Program-made: the position numbers and the translations under genes
Source of the DNA: an uncultured Chitinophagaceae bacterium
GTDB lineage: Bacteria; Bacteroidota; Bacteroidia; Chitinophagales; Chitinophagaceae
Assembly (NCBI GenBank): GCA_936908745.1
Contig: CAKZFX010000011.1
Span: forward strand, 124,001-188,000
Direction of reading: 5' to 3'
DNA: 64,000 bases
The notes under the pieces: generated by a model
What the model was told of the DNA's origin: nothing
Database searches by the model: none
Seen by the model: only the letters and a program-made list of their open reading frames with translations
Shown: one piece after another, positions 1-8,940 of the stretch
How the letters are laid out: each line of letters starts with the position of its first letter
Numbering within the stretch: position 1 is the stretch's first letter

Positions 1-3000
1 GGCTTGTTAACCGAAATAGTAAAGGAGTTGTTTTGCACAGGGTTGGGATATACTGTCAATAGTGTGCCTGTTGCCGTGAAGTCAACAAAACGTACGCCTG
101 TATAAGTCAGGTAACCGTCGTGTTCCACTGCTTTTATTTTATAGTATACGCGATTGCTGCTGTTGCCCACCACATCTGTATAGCTGTATTCGCTTTGTTG
201 ATCAGCGCCGGCCACCGTTCCAATCACTGCATAGTCAGCCCCGTTTACAGAACGCAGTATTTCAAAACGCTCTGCAGGATCGGCGAGGCTTATTTTCCAT
301 TTCAGCAATACAGATGAACTGTTTTGCCTGGCAGCAGTGAAGTATTCAAATTTTACCGGCAATACACCGCCCAATGAAGAAGTCACCACATCTGCCTGGA
401 ATTTTTTGAAGTTGTTTTGTGCAAGGTCTTTCGCTACGGTTGTTCCGCCATAGTAAATATTGTCGCCATTATCGCTGATAAATTGAAGTTTATTTTCATC
501 AATCGAACCAGCCTGGTTTACCTGCATTACGCCTTCTGCATTCAATGCAGCAATATTGAAAGACGGTAAAGCCACTGGCGCATCAACCGGGTTGCCTGAC
601 CATTTATAGACAGCCGCGTCTGCATCTGTATCAGCGCTGCCTGCTACAATAATATAATGGCCATTGGTTAAACGTATCATTTCACGGATACCTCTGCCAC
701 CTAAGTTCAGTTCAATCGGCGCACCGATTGTGAACGATGCATTGGTACGGAAACCCAAGGCTGTTTCAAAGTTTTGCAAAGGAGCGATCAATGCATTTAC
801 ACGAGGGCCTGAAGCACCTGCAGGAACCAATGGCGCCCTGAAACCGATATACATAGTAGACTGGTCAGGTGCAAACACCATCCCTTCCACGTTGAAACCA
901 TCCACACGTTTTGGATCACCTGTTGCACGGGCGGTGAAGTTGTAGCCATTGCTGTTACCCCATGTAATTAACTGATCTCTCAATTGTGTATAACCATTCA
1001 CAGGCGTTACAGTGGTGGCAGCGCCGGTTCCGCTTACGGTTACTGCGAATAAGCGATCACGGTTAGGTTTGTATTCAAATGGTGAGTTGCTGCTGTTGCT
1101 CAGTGAACCCATAAAGTAAATTCTGCCCGGGATAGCAGGACTTTTTACAGCCGCTTCGATGTCCACTTCTTTGCTGTTGCCATCAGGCAAGGCCAGGATG
1201 CTGTTGCCAGCATTAAATTCAAATGTTTTAACAGGGAGTCCTGATTGGTTACGGAGGTACAGGTACAATTGGTTTGTTTCATCGTTACCAACCAGCATAT
1301 AGTCATCATCCAGTGCAATCGCTGTAGAAGCATCCGAGATGCCTGTCAGCCATGAGCTGCTGCCCGAAGCCGCATTAGATGCTGCATAGTTGATAATATA
1401 AGCTGAGTTCAATGTACCATCGCTTACGGTAACGGTGATCGTTGCGAAACCAACACCTGTTGGTATTATTTTCAGGTTTCTTATGGCGCCTGATATTGTT
1501 GTCAACGCAAGGTTCGTTGTATTATTTGGTACAACGGCTGTATTGCTGCTGCTTACTGTTACAGTAAGATCAGCCACAGGCGTTACATCATCATTCAATA
1601 TAAAGTCAATACCGTTTGTTTTAGCCGGATCAATAACATCATTAATAACGCCGCTGATAGCATAAGGACTAACCGGCGAAGAAGGCATACCTGCATCTAA
1701 CAAGTCGGTAGTAGTTGCTACGTTGATAGCAATTGTCGGGGCGCCAGCCGGAGGCGCACAGTTTGGAATATAGGTGTAAACAACTCTTGTGCTTTTGCCC
1801 GGGCTTCCTATATCGCCACTGGTAGATGCATAAGAGCCTTCTGCATCAGCGGTTGTTGCCAGTGTCCACAAGCTAAAGTTATTGGCCGCTACTGCTCCGG
1901 CCGGAGGCCATGCGCTTGCGCCATTTGTTCTTGGGCCAGCTACGTTGCCTGTGCCTTCGTCATTGTATGTCAGCCTGTCTACCAGTACTTCCGCAGCATC
2001 ATACAGGTTGATCTCATCGTTGCGGCCAAGGTTAGCAGCATTGTTGCCAATCACTTTAATTGCAGGGCAAAGGTTCCATGCAGCCTTGAATGCAGTAGCA
2101 TCTGTTTCGCAAAGGATAACAGATTCACCCGGCTGCACTGTGCCGAATGCGGAAAGATCCACCACACCCGCTGTTCTTGAGTTATCATCATAACTCCAGC
2201 CATTCATGTTGACGGCTGTGCTGCCTACGTTGGTAAATTCAATAAATTCCGCAGTTGTTGATCCGCTGTAGATCACTTCTGTAATACGCATCGCACCCGG
2301 AGGACAGGTGGTATGCGGCGTAGTAATGCGTGTGCTTTTGCCCGGGCTTGCAAAGTAGGCAATCGGAACAGAAGTATAAGAACCTTCCGCATCTGCGTTT
2401 GTTGATTTTGTCCATAGTGCTGCATTGTTAGTACCCAATGCTGCGGCCGAAGGCCATGCGCTTGCATTGTCTGTACGTGGGCCAAGACCTGCCTGGTCGT
2501 TGTACGTAAGACGATCGATCAGTGTATTATTGTTATCATAGATGTTGATCTCATCGCTGCGACCGAGGTTTACGCCGTTGCCGCCGATAATTTTCACCAG
2601 GTTGCACAAGCTCCATCTTGTACGGAAATCAACTTCTGCTTCTTCCGTAAGAATAACAGATTCGCCCGGCTGCACAATACCATAGGCACTTAAGTTTACG
2701 GCACCCGGCTGTCTTGCATTGTCAGAAAAACTCCAGCCTGTCATGTCAACGGCTGTTCCGCCTACGTTGGAGAATTCAATAAATTCTGATCCGTTGTATT
2801 GAAATTCTGTGATACGGATGTAACCATTATCGGTGATCACAATGTTTTGTGTAGTTGTTGCGCCTAAGATCAAACCCGCAGCAGGATTACTGATCGTAAG
2901 CACGGCTGTTTCTGTTCCTTCTACTAAGGCATCATTGGCTATTGTAAATGTTACAGAGCCGGTGGTAGCACCATCGGCAATAGTGATAGTTGTATTAGAA

Positions 3001-4106
3001 AGAGAGTAATCAGTAGTTGTAATGTTTGTTCCGCTTACACCCAATGATACGGTTTGTGCACCGCTTACTGCCGAAGAAGCTGTAGCTGTAACGGTGATAG
3101 CTGTTGTGTTAGCCTCACTGCCTGCATTGGCTGATACAGAAAGGTTTACTGAAGGTGTGGGCGCCGATGATGAAAAATTTGCTTCAATCGTATGCGCTTT
3201 TGTGACATTGGTAAAAGTATAAGTTGTTACCGCACCAACCGATACATTGTCCACTAATACATCCGCTACGTTGTAACCACTGTTGGGAGTAATAGTGTAG
3301 GCCCTGTTAGCGCCATTATTTACGTTGGTAACGCCTGCCGGAGCAATCGTTCCGTTCGCCCCTGCTGCTGCAGTAACCGGCCATTGCACCGTAATTGAAA
3401 ACGTTGGAAAAGTAGCTCCTGTTGCGCTGCTGCCATACCATTTTGTAGCATCGCTGAACAACGTCATTAATGAAGTTGGGGTGCCGCTTACGGTAACGAT
3501 GCTGGCACTTGTGGTTCCATTGGCGAAGTAGCCATTTGCATTGTTAGTGGAAGGCAGGTTTAAAAAGTTGGCTGCCGGTAAAATAGTTGTTGAAGGTTGC
3601 AGCGTATTAGACGCATTGCTTGTGCTGCTTAATGCTATTCCATAATTTATACCAAACAACAGTGTAATACCGCTTTGAGTAGCCCAATTCGCTGTATTGC
3701 CCTGGAAGGCAAATAACTGGTCGCCGCCGGCATTGAAAGCAAAGTTGCTCGGGGCGTTGGAATTCCAGCCGCTGGTGCCGATTGTCATCCCGTTGAACCA
3801 TGTCAGCACCGTTCCTGCTGTTTGAGCAGAAGGTGCTGTGTAAGTCAGGAAACCCTCACCGGTTCGGCCGGTTGTATTTGTTCCTGTAAAACCATTATCT
3901 GTAAAGTTGATAACCGTGTTTGCCTCGATGTTTTTTAATAGTACAAAGGAAAACCTGTCAGGATTGGCCGAGTTGATGCCAACGATAGCCACATCGCCTG
4001 CTTCCAGTATTGTTTGTGCGTTACTGCTTTTTGAAAAAGAAGTAAAAAGCAAGACCAGGAACAGGGGTACAATTCTTTTTTTCTCGAGCGTAAAGTTCAG
4101 CTTCAT
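1..4106 (-). CDS. Large secreted protein: Calx-beta, two lamin-tail domains, DUF3616-like, T9SS tail (C-terminus outside window)
   Basis: The reading frame is open from an ATG at 4106 to the window edge, and I checked its phase at six separated points. A signal peptide ends near residue 30 (SNA-Q). About residues 320-420 form a Calx-beta-like unit. Two lamin-tail-type domains follow near 427-560 and 602-740; each starts with an IRITE or MRITE strand, has an EFIEF strand and contains the phrase GESVIL. Residues about 900-1230 look like DUF3616 (EGMVFAPDQSTMYIGFR). A fibronectin-III-like unit (about 1245-1335) leads into the start of a T9SS type A sorting domain (VYPNPV), which the edge cuts off. 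The protein is probably exported and attached outside the cell. The lamin-tail fold is often a binding module. No catalytic motif was recognised and the function is unknown. Confidence 0.85.
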   Translation of the reverse strand, partial: MKLNFTLEKKRIVPLFLVLLFTSFSKSSNAQTILEAGDVAIVGINSANPDRFSFVLLKNIEANTVINFTDNGFTGTNTTGRTGEGFLTYTAPSAQTAGTVLTWFNGMTIGTSGWNSNAPSNFAFNAGGDQLFAFQGNTANWATQSGITLLFGINYGIALSSTSNASNTLQPSTTILPAANFLNLPSTNNANGYFANGTTSASIVTVSGTPTSLMTLFSDATKWYGSSATGATFPTFSITVQWPVTAAAGANGTIAPAGVTNVNNGANRAYTITPNSGYNVADVLVDNVSVGAVTTYTFTNVTKAHTIEANFSSSAPTPSVNLSVSANAGSEANTTAITVTATASSAVSGAQTVSLGVSGTNITTTDYSLSNTTITIADGATTGSVTFTIANDALVEGTETAVLTISNPAAGLILGATTTQNIVITDNGYIRITEFQYNGSEFIEFSNVGGTAVDMTGWSFSDNARQPGAVNLSAYGIVQPGESVILTEEAEVDFRTRWSLCNLVKIIGGNGVNLGRSDEINIYDNNNTLIDRLTYNDQAGLGPRTDNASAWPSAAALGTNNAALWTKSTNADAEGSYTSVPIAYFASPGKSTRITTPHTTCPPGAMRITEVIYSGSTTAEFIEFTNVGSTAVNMNGWSYDDNSRTAGVVDLSAFGTVQPGESVILCETDATAFKAAWNLCPAIKVIGNNAANLGRNDEINLYDAAEVLVDRLTYNDEGTGNVAGPRTNGASAWPPAGAVAANNFSLWTLATTADAEGSYASTSGDIGSPGKSTRVVYTYIPNCAPPAGAPTIAINVATTTDLLDAGMPSSPVSPYAISGVINDVIDPAKTNGIDFILNDDVTPVADLTVTVSSSNTAVVPNNTTNLALTTISGAIRNLKIIPTGVGFATITVTVSDGTLNSAYIINYAASNAASGSSSWLTGISDASTAIALDDDYMLVGNDETNQLYLYLRNQSGLPVKTFEFNAGNSILALPDGNSKEVDIEAAVKSPAIPGRIYFMGSLSNSSNSPFEYKPNRDRLFAVTVSGTGAATTVTPVNGYTQLRDQLITWGNSNGYNFTARATGDPKRVDGFNVEGMVFAPDQSTMYIGFRAPLVPAGASGPRVNALIAPLQNFETALGFRTNASFTIGAPIELNLGGRGIREMIRLTNGHYIIVAGSADTDADAAVYKWSGNPVDAPVALPSFNIAALNAEGVMQVNQAGSIDENKLQFISDNGDNIYYGGTTVAKDLAQNNFKKFQADVVTSSLGGVLPVKFEYFTAARQNSSSVLLKWKISLADPAERFEILRSVNGADYAVIGTVAGADQQSEYSYTDVVGNSSNRVYYKIKAVEHDGYLTYTGVRFVDFTATGTLLTVYPNPVQNNSFTISVNK

Positions 4107-4272
4107 GAGCGTTTATTAAATAAATAAGTAATGACTGCCGAGGCAGTGATTTAGAGCCGTGGAATCTGACAGGATTGGAATTAAAAAACGGGCAGGCAAA
4201 GGTTTGCCGGGAAGGTTATGGTTTTATTAAGCGTAGGTTACAGTAGTGTTATTTCTTAGCGTTTATGCTTAT

Positions 4273-4308
4273 AAAAAAAGCCATCCTGGTCTGTCCTTCC
4301 AGGATGGC
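4273..4308 (-). terminator. Orphan intrinsic terminator
   Basis: A perfect 10-bp stem (4280-4289 pairs with 4299-4308) with a 9-base loop is followed on the minus strand by seven Ts (As at 4273-4279). No minus-strand gene ends just upstream, because the previous gene already has its own terminator at 4569-4597. Confidence 0.75.
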
Positions 4309-4568
4309 GAACTGCATGAGAAATCTGCTCCCGGTTGTAGTAACGATTACTAACTGTGCTTGCGATTGGGGCTAATAGATAAGAACTGGCACAAAGATGA
4401 CCGGGCTATGTTATGCCGGGGTTAGTGGATGATTAAGTTAATGTGAAGAAGTGCTGCGAAGGAAAATGCATCGCACAGTGCTGGAGCGTTGGGCAAAGGA
4501 AGCGAAACGCTTCATTGTTATACTGCGAAACAGGATGTTTCGCAGAGAGATATGTTTCGCATAGCGAT

Positions 4569-4597
4569 AAAAAAAGGCCACTCTTTCGAGTGGCCTT
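4569..4597 (-). terminator. Intrinsic terminator of the first propeller paralogue
   Basis: A 10-bp perfect stem (4574-4583 with 4588-4597) and TTTC-type loop are followed on the minus strand by a T run. It lies 22 bases past the stop of the 1318-residue gene. It is nearly identical to the terminator at 8881-8904 of the paralogue. Confidence 0.85.
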
Positions 4598-4618
4598 GCA
4601 GTTGGTATTGGTTACCCG

Positions 4619-7600
4619 TTATTTGTTAACGGATATTTGTTTGGAACCCAAACGTTTTCCAGTATTGTCTCTCAGCTCAACCACATACACACCCATTGAT
4701 TTAGTAGCTCCTAAGTCAACAGGAATAGTTGTATAAGCCTGGGTTGGTGAAACTGTTTTAGTAAACACTTTTGCTCCTTTGGCATCAAATACATTCAACG
4801 TGAATGGAGTATTCGCTGTTGAATATACTCTTACCTGGAACTGGCCCTGGTTCGGGTTTGGATACACCCACATCAGGTCTGATTGTTGTGCAGTAACTTC
4901 TACAGCAGCAGAAGTATTCACACAACCATTACCATCCGTATATCTTACCGAGTAAGCACCTAAGTTGTCTACTGTCAATCCTGATAATGTAGCACCTACA
5001 GCACCGGTTGGCTGACCGCCTAATAACCATACATAGCTACCGCCTGGCTGGTTAGTAACCGCCGTCAGGGTGGTATTCTGTGTTGGTGTCAGCACTGGTG
5101 TTGGTGATGCAGTAATGCTGATTGTCGGGATCGGGTTGACATGCAACGTAGCCACCGCTGAAGTAACAGGCGTACACAAACCTGTTACAATAACCCTGTA
5201 AGAGTTATCATTCATCGCATGTGTTACATTGTTCAAGGCCAATGTTGCAGCAGTAGCACCGCTTACATTGTTCCATGTGCTGCCATCCCACAATTGCCAT
5301 TGATAGTTTAATGAACCTCCTGCATTTGGTGCAGTAACGGCCACTACATTGAATGTTGTATTAGTGCCCGCACATACTGTCCTGTTTGCAGGCTGTGTAT
5401 TGATAACAGGCAGTTGCCCGTCATTTACCGTTACGGTATAAGAACAAGTTGTTGTATTACCCGCCGCATCACGAACAGTGTATGTGACAGTGCTGGTACC
5501 GATATTAAATGTTCTTGTACCTACGTTGTTAATTCCTGTTGCAGCAGAAGCGCCGGTTGTTGCTCCTGTAATAGCCCACGTTTGTACCGTCACCGCACAG
5601 TTATCACTTGTTACAGGATTAGGGCTTGTAACGCTGGCTGTACATGAACCTGCAGAAGTGTTTACAGTCACATTTGCAGGACAAGCAGCTGCCGGAGCCT
5701 GGTTGTCATTTACAGTTACTGTAAACGTACAAGATACCGTAGCGCAAACGTTGGTTGCTGTAGCAGTAACTGTTGTAGTACCTACGGGGAAGAATGTTCC
5801 TGAAGCCTGCGAATAAGTAACCGTTGGAGCAGGGCTACCTGTTACGTTCAATGCAGGATAGTTCACAGTTGCTCCGCATTGGTTAGGCGTATTATTCACT
5901 GTTATGTTAGCTATACAAGTTGGAATAGCAGCCGGTGCATTTACAGTTAATACCGCCCCGTTAGAAGTCAGTTCACCAGAGCAATACGTATCAGCAATAT
6001 CACGATACCTGTTCCCATTCATGCCTGCCGTAGCGTTGTTAACAGTATAAGTAGCAGCAGTAGCGCCTGCAATGTTATTCCATGTATTACCACCATCAGT
6101 GCTTACCTGCCATTGATGAAGAACCTGAGGACCACCCACTGTAACGCTGAAGGTAGCATTGTCACCAGGACAAACAGCCACACTTTGTGGTTGTGCATCG
6201 ATCTGGTTAACACCACAAGGCGGGATCTTAGCGGTAAATAGTCCACGACCGTGTGTAGCTGCAACGATTGTACTATCGCTGTTTCTCATTTTGATCATGT
6301 CTGTACGCACTACCGGGAAACCAGGCTCTGGTAACCAGTTAGTAGAAGCACCGCTGATATTTTTTGTAGTGTAAACACCCGCTTCTGTTGCGATATAGAG
6401 TTTATTGTTATCACCCGGCTCAAACAATGCCCAACGTACAGGCATATCAGGCAAATCACCATCAATAGCAGACCAGCTGCTTCCGCCATTGGTACTTACC
6501 CATACATTGTTTACACCATAGTTAGAGAAAACAACCACGAGGTTGTCATCCGTTGTACCTGTGGTAACGCAGCTTACATAACCAGCCGGGAATGAAGCAC
6601 TGCCGATATTAGTAGTGGCAGCATCGGCCGTAGCGGTTGTGATAGCATTAGCGCCTTCCACCCTGAACACACGGCCATTGTTGGTACCGAAGAACAGGCG
6701 GTTAGCAGTATAAGGAGATACTTTAAAAGCAGTCAATGAAACGGTTGCAGATCCTAATGTGGCAGCAGAGAAACCAACCACTGCATTCGTAGTAGCATTA
6801 TGTGTGTTGATCCATCTTCTCATTTGGCTCAACGGGCCCTGGCTTGCATACATGATATTGTTAGCATCGTCATGGTCAAATGGATTTACAAATAACCCCT
6901 GGCTGCTTGAAAGGTTAACGCTTGACCATGTAGCACCACCATTGGTAGAGCGGCGGTATTGGTTATACACATAACTGCCAAACTGGATGTTCGGGTTCAG
7001 TTGATTGATATGTACGAAGCAGCCATCACCACCTGTTACTTCAATAGAGTAGCTAAGGCCTGGATTTTTCAACTGGTGTGTTCCATTGTCCTGTGCACCT
7101 GCCAATAAGTAAGGAGAGCCCGCTGCCGGGTGAATAGCACCTGCATAGAATTGCTTAATGCCAAGGTTCCTGTTTTTATCAACGAAAGTGCTCCCGTTAT
7201 TAGTAGAATAATAAATACCACCATCAGAAGCCATGATGATACGGGTTTCGCCATCTTTAATCCAATACTGATGATTATGATGATCTGCGTGCACATAAGG
7301 CATCGTGGAAACCCAGTTGGTAAATTTAGTCCAGGTGGTACCGCTGTTATTAGAACGATAAGCATCCAACCCACCTGCGATCAACTGGTCTGTATTAGAC
7401 GGGTTGACAGCCATGGCAAGGTTATACCATCCCTGCTGGCTACCTAATCCTGATGGCAGAACAGTAGTATTTTGTTTTGTCCATGTGGCACCGCCATCAA
7501 CAGATTTATAACAGCTATCTGTATTATAAGCTGTGTTAACAGTGATTGCATATACTACATCACCGGCAGAAGCCATTTCTGTACGGATAGCTCCGCTTGT

Positions 7601-8575
7601 TACACGAAACCCTGTTCCTGCTGACCATGTACCTTGTGTTACTGTAGCAGGGTTAGTTGTATAGCGTTGGTTGACCAGCGTATTACCTGCGAGGTAGCCG
7701 AATGTAGCATTCAACGTACCAGATGCAGTAATCTCGAAGTCAGTACAAGTGTTGTTATTAGTAGTAAGACCCGTTGGAGTGATGTTTACCCATGTGGCAC
7801 CACCATCTGTAGAGCGAAACATACCCTGTGACTGGTTGACAGGAGTTGTTGTTGTACGGGTAGCAAGGTAAACGTTACCGGCTGCGTCACAACCCACTTT
7901 ATAGTTTCTTAAAAAGTTAGCTGTTGAGGGTAACCACTGAAAGCTAAGACCGCCATCCGTGGATTTATATACACCATTTCCATACACAGCATCGGCATTG
8001 CTGGTAGCCTCACCGGTAGCTACATAAATTACCTGTGGATTGCTGGGGTCCTGCCCGATATAACCGATAGCAAGATTTGTAAAGTTTTCATCAATCGGCG
8101 TCCAGTTAGGAACAGCTGAGAGGAAGTTGGTGCAGCGCCATACTCCACCAGCCACACCACCTGTCAAAACTGTATTTCCCGTAGGGTCATTTAATGTATC
8201 TAGTAAGAATGCCCGGATACGACCAGAAGTATATCCACCCAATGTACTACCGGTACCACCGCCTCTTCCGTTTCCGTTAGACGGACCTACGCTGTCATAA
8301 ACAGGGCCTCTTTCTTCCCATACCAGCGGTAAATAGTTACGTGCTGATAATGACATGCTTTTAAGTTGTTGAGTGTGGTTTAAAGCGGTGCGGTATCGCT
8401 CAAAAGGCACATATCCCAATGCGGGATCTTTGATTTTTTCACTTTCCAACTGGCCACGGGCCATTGGATTGTCATATTCGTCCTTATCCTCCGAGAACCT
8501 GCTGTTTTTTTTATTTGTAAAGCAGGAATACAATAAGATGGAAAGCGAGAACAGAAGAAGCAGTTTCTTTTGCAT
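4619..8575 (-). CDS. Asp-box propeller / Ig-like / HYR lipoprotein with T9SS sorting domain (paralogue A)
   Basis: This 1318-residue protein starts with a lipoprotein signal (LLYSC, Cys 18) followed by an acidic, Asn-rich linker. Residues about 100-770 form a propeller-like region with many Asp-box repeats (STDGGATW, SVDGGATWTK, STNNGSTF, STNGGSSW), the fold of sialidase-like and sortilin-like propellers. Then come an Ig-like unit (about 790-880), two HYR domains (about 885-1050), a second Ig-like unit, a PKD/Ig-like unit ending near 1225, and a type A T9SS sorting domain that starts at WVYPNPNQG. It is probably a surface adhesin or glycan- or protein-binding protein; no sialidase catalytic set was recognised. 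In the first Ig unit Cys is replaced by Asp (RYRDI), whereas the paralogue keeps RYRCI. The next gene upstream is its tandem paralogue. Confidence 0.88.
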   Translation of the reverse strand: MQKKLLLLFSLSILLYSCFTNKKNSRFSEDKDEYDNPMARGQLESEKIKDPALGYVPFERYRTALNHTQQLKSMSLSARNYLPLVWEERGPVYDSVGPSNGNGRGGGTGSTLGGYTSGRIRAFLLDTLNDPTGNTVLTGGVAGGVWRCTNFLSAVPNWTPIDENFTNLAIGYIGQDPSNPQVIYVATGEATSNADAVYGNGVYKSTDGGLSFQWLPSTANFLRNYKVGCDAAGNVYLATRTTTTPVNQSQGMFRSTDGGATWVNITPTGLTTNNNTCTDFEITASGTLNATFGYLAGNTLVNQRYTTNPATVTQGTWSAGTGFRVTSGAIRTEMASAGDVVYAITVNTAYNTDSCYKSVDGGATWTKQNTTVLPSGLGSQQGWYNLAMAVNPSNTDQLIAGGLDAYRSNNSGTTWTKFTNWVSTMPYVHADHHNHQYWIKDGETRIIMASDGGIYYSTNNGSTFVDKNRNLGIKQFYAGAIHPAAGSPYLLAGAQDNGTHQLKNPGLSYSIEVTGGDGCFVHINQLNPNIQFGSYVYNQYRRSTNGGATWSSVNLSSSQGLFVNPFDHDDANNIMYASQGPLSQMRRWINTHNATTNAVVGFSAATLGSATVSLTAFKVSPYTANRLFFGTNNGRVFRVEGANAITTATADAATTNIGSASFPAGYVSCVTTGTTDDNLVVVFSNYGVNNVWVSTNGGSSWSAIDGDLPDMPVRWALFEPGDNNKLYIATEAGVYTTKNISGASTNWLPEPGFPVVRTDMIKMRNSDSTIVAATHGRGLFTAKIPPCGVNQIDAQPQSVAVCPGDNATFSVTVGGPQVLHQWQVSTDGGNTWNNIAGATAATYTVNNATAGMNGNRYRDIADTYCSGELTSNGAVLTVNAPAAIPTCIANITVNNTPNQCGATVNYPALNVTGSPAPTVTYSQASGTFFPVGTTTVTATATNVCATVSCTFTVTVNDNQAPAAACPANVTVNTSAGSCTASVTSPNPVTSDNCAVTVQTWAITGATTGASAATGINNVGTRTFNIGTSTVTYTVRDAAGNTTTCSYTVTVNDGQLPVINTQPANRTVCAGTNTTFNVVAVTAPNAGGSLNYQWQLWDGSTWNNVSGATAATLALNNVTHAMNDNSYRVIVTGLCTPVTSAVATLHVNPIPTISITASPTPVLTPTQNTTLTAVTNQPGGSYVWLLGGQPTGAVGATLSGLTVDNLGAYSVRYTDGNGCVNTSAAVEVTAQQSDLMWVYPNPNQGQFQVRVYSTANTPFTLNVFDAKGAKVFTKTVSPTQAYTTIPVDLGATKSMGVYVVELRDNTGKRLGSKQISVNK

Positions 8576-8732
8576 GTTACATTTTGGGTTTTTGGTGGAA
8601 TTAAATATATTTTCTTTTCCGCAATTAGAACCTCAAAATCAACAAGTTATTTAAGAAAAACAAAGAATAAAAGATGCTTAAAAAAAGAACATGTATTAAT
8701 TTTTGGTTATCAAATAACAAAACGATATAATT

Positions 8733-8750
8733 TTTAAACATATGTTTAAA
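8733..8750. promoter_or_regulatory. Perfect 18-bp palindrome upstream of paralogue A
   Basis: The sequence tttaaacatatgtttaaa equals its own reverse complement. It lies about 160 bases upstream of the ATG at 8575, in AT-rich DNA. It may be an operator for a dimeric regulator, but AT-rich palindromes also arise by chance. I did not see a copy in front of paralogue B. Confidence 0.3.
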
Positions 8751-8877
8751 CCAAGCGAATAGAAATTGTTCAATTCCGGGTTTAAATGAAAGATTTCAGC
8801 ATTTTATCTGTATTAATACGGGCTTTACACTCATTTTATACGGGTTCAGGAAGCTGTTTCCTGCATTAACAAGCACT

Positions 8878-8904
8878 AAAAAGGCCACCCTTTCGAGTGG
8901 CCTT
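8878..8904 (-). terminator. Intrinsic terminator of paralogue B
   Basis: An 8-bp stem (8881-8888 with 8897-8904), with the same loop core as the terminator at 4574-4597, is followed by a short T run on the minus strand. Confidence 0.75.
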
Positions 8905-8940
8905 TACCCTAATTATTCTCTTATGAATAGAAATCGCTTA

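Larger units (their letters stand above)
4107..4618. other. 512-bp gap between two large secreted-protein genes
   Basis: No convincing coding region is seen. The gap holds two minus-strand terminators (4273-4308 and 4569-4597) and, near 4501-4561, several copies of the 8-mer tgcgaaac or its complement. One pair (4524-4531 and 4537-4544) forms an inverted repeat with a 5-base loop. The right terminator belongs to the gene ending at 4619. The left one has no gene in front of it. Confidence 0.7.
8576..8940. other. 365-bp spacer between tandem paralogues
   Basis: AT-rich spacer with no coding region. It contains the terminator of paralogue B (8878-8904), a perfect 18-bp palindrome at 8733-8750, and next to the start of paralogue A a stretch (about 8603-8630) that resembles the stretch in front of paralogue B (about 12930-12955). 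That suggests promoter sequence was duplicated with the genes. Confidence 0.6.
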
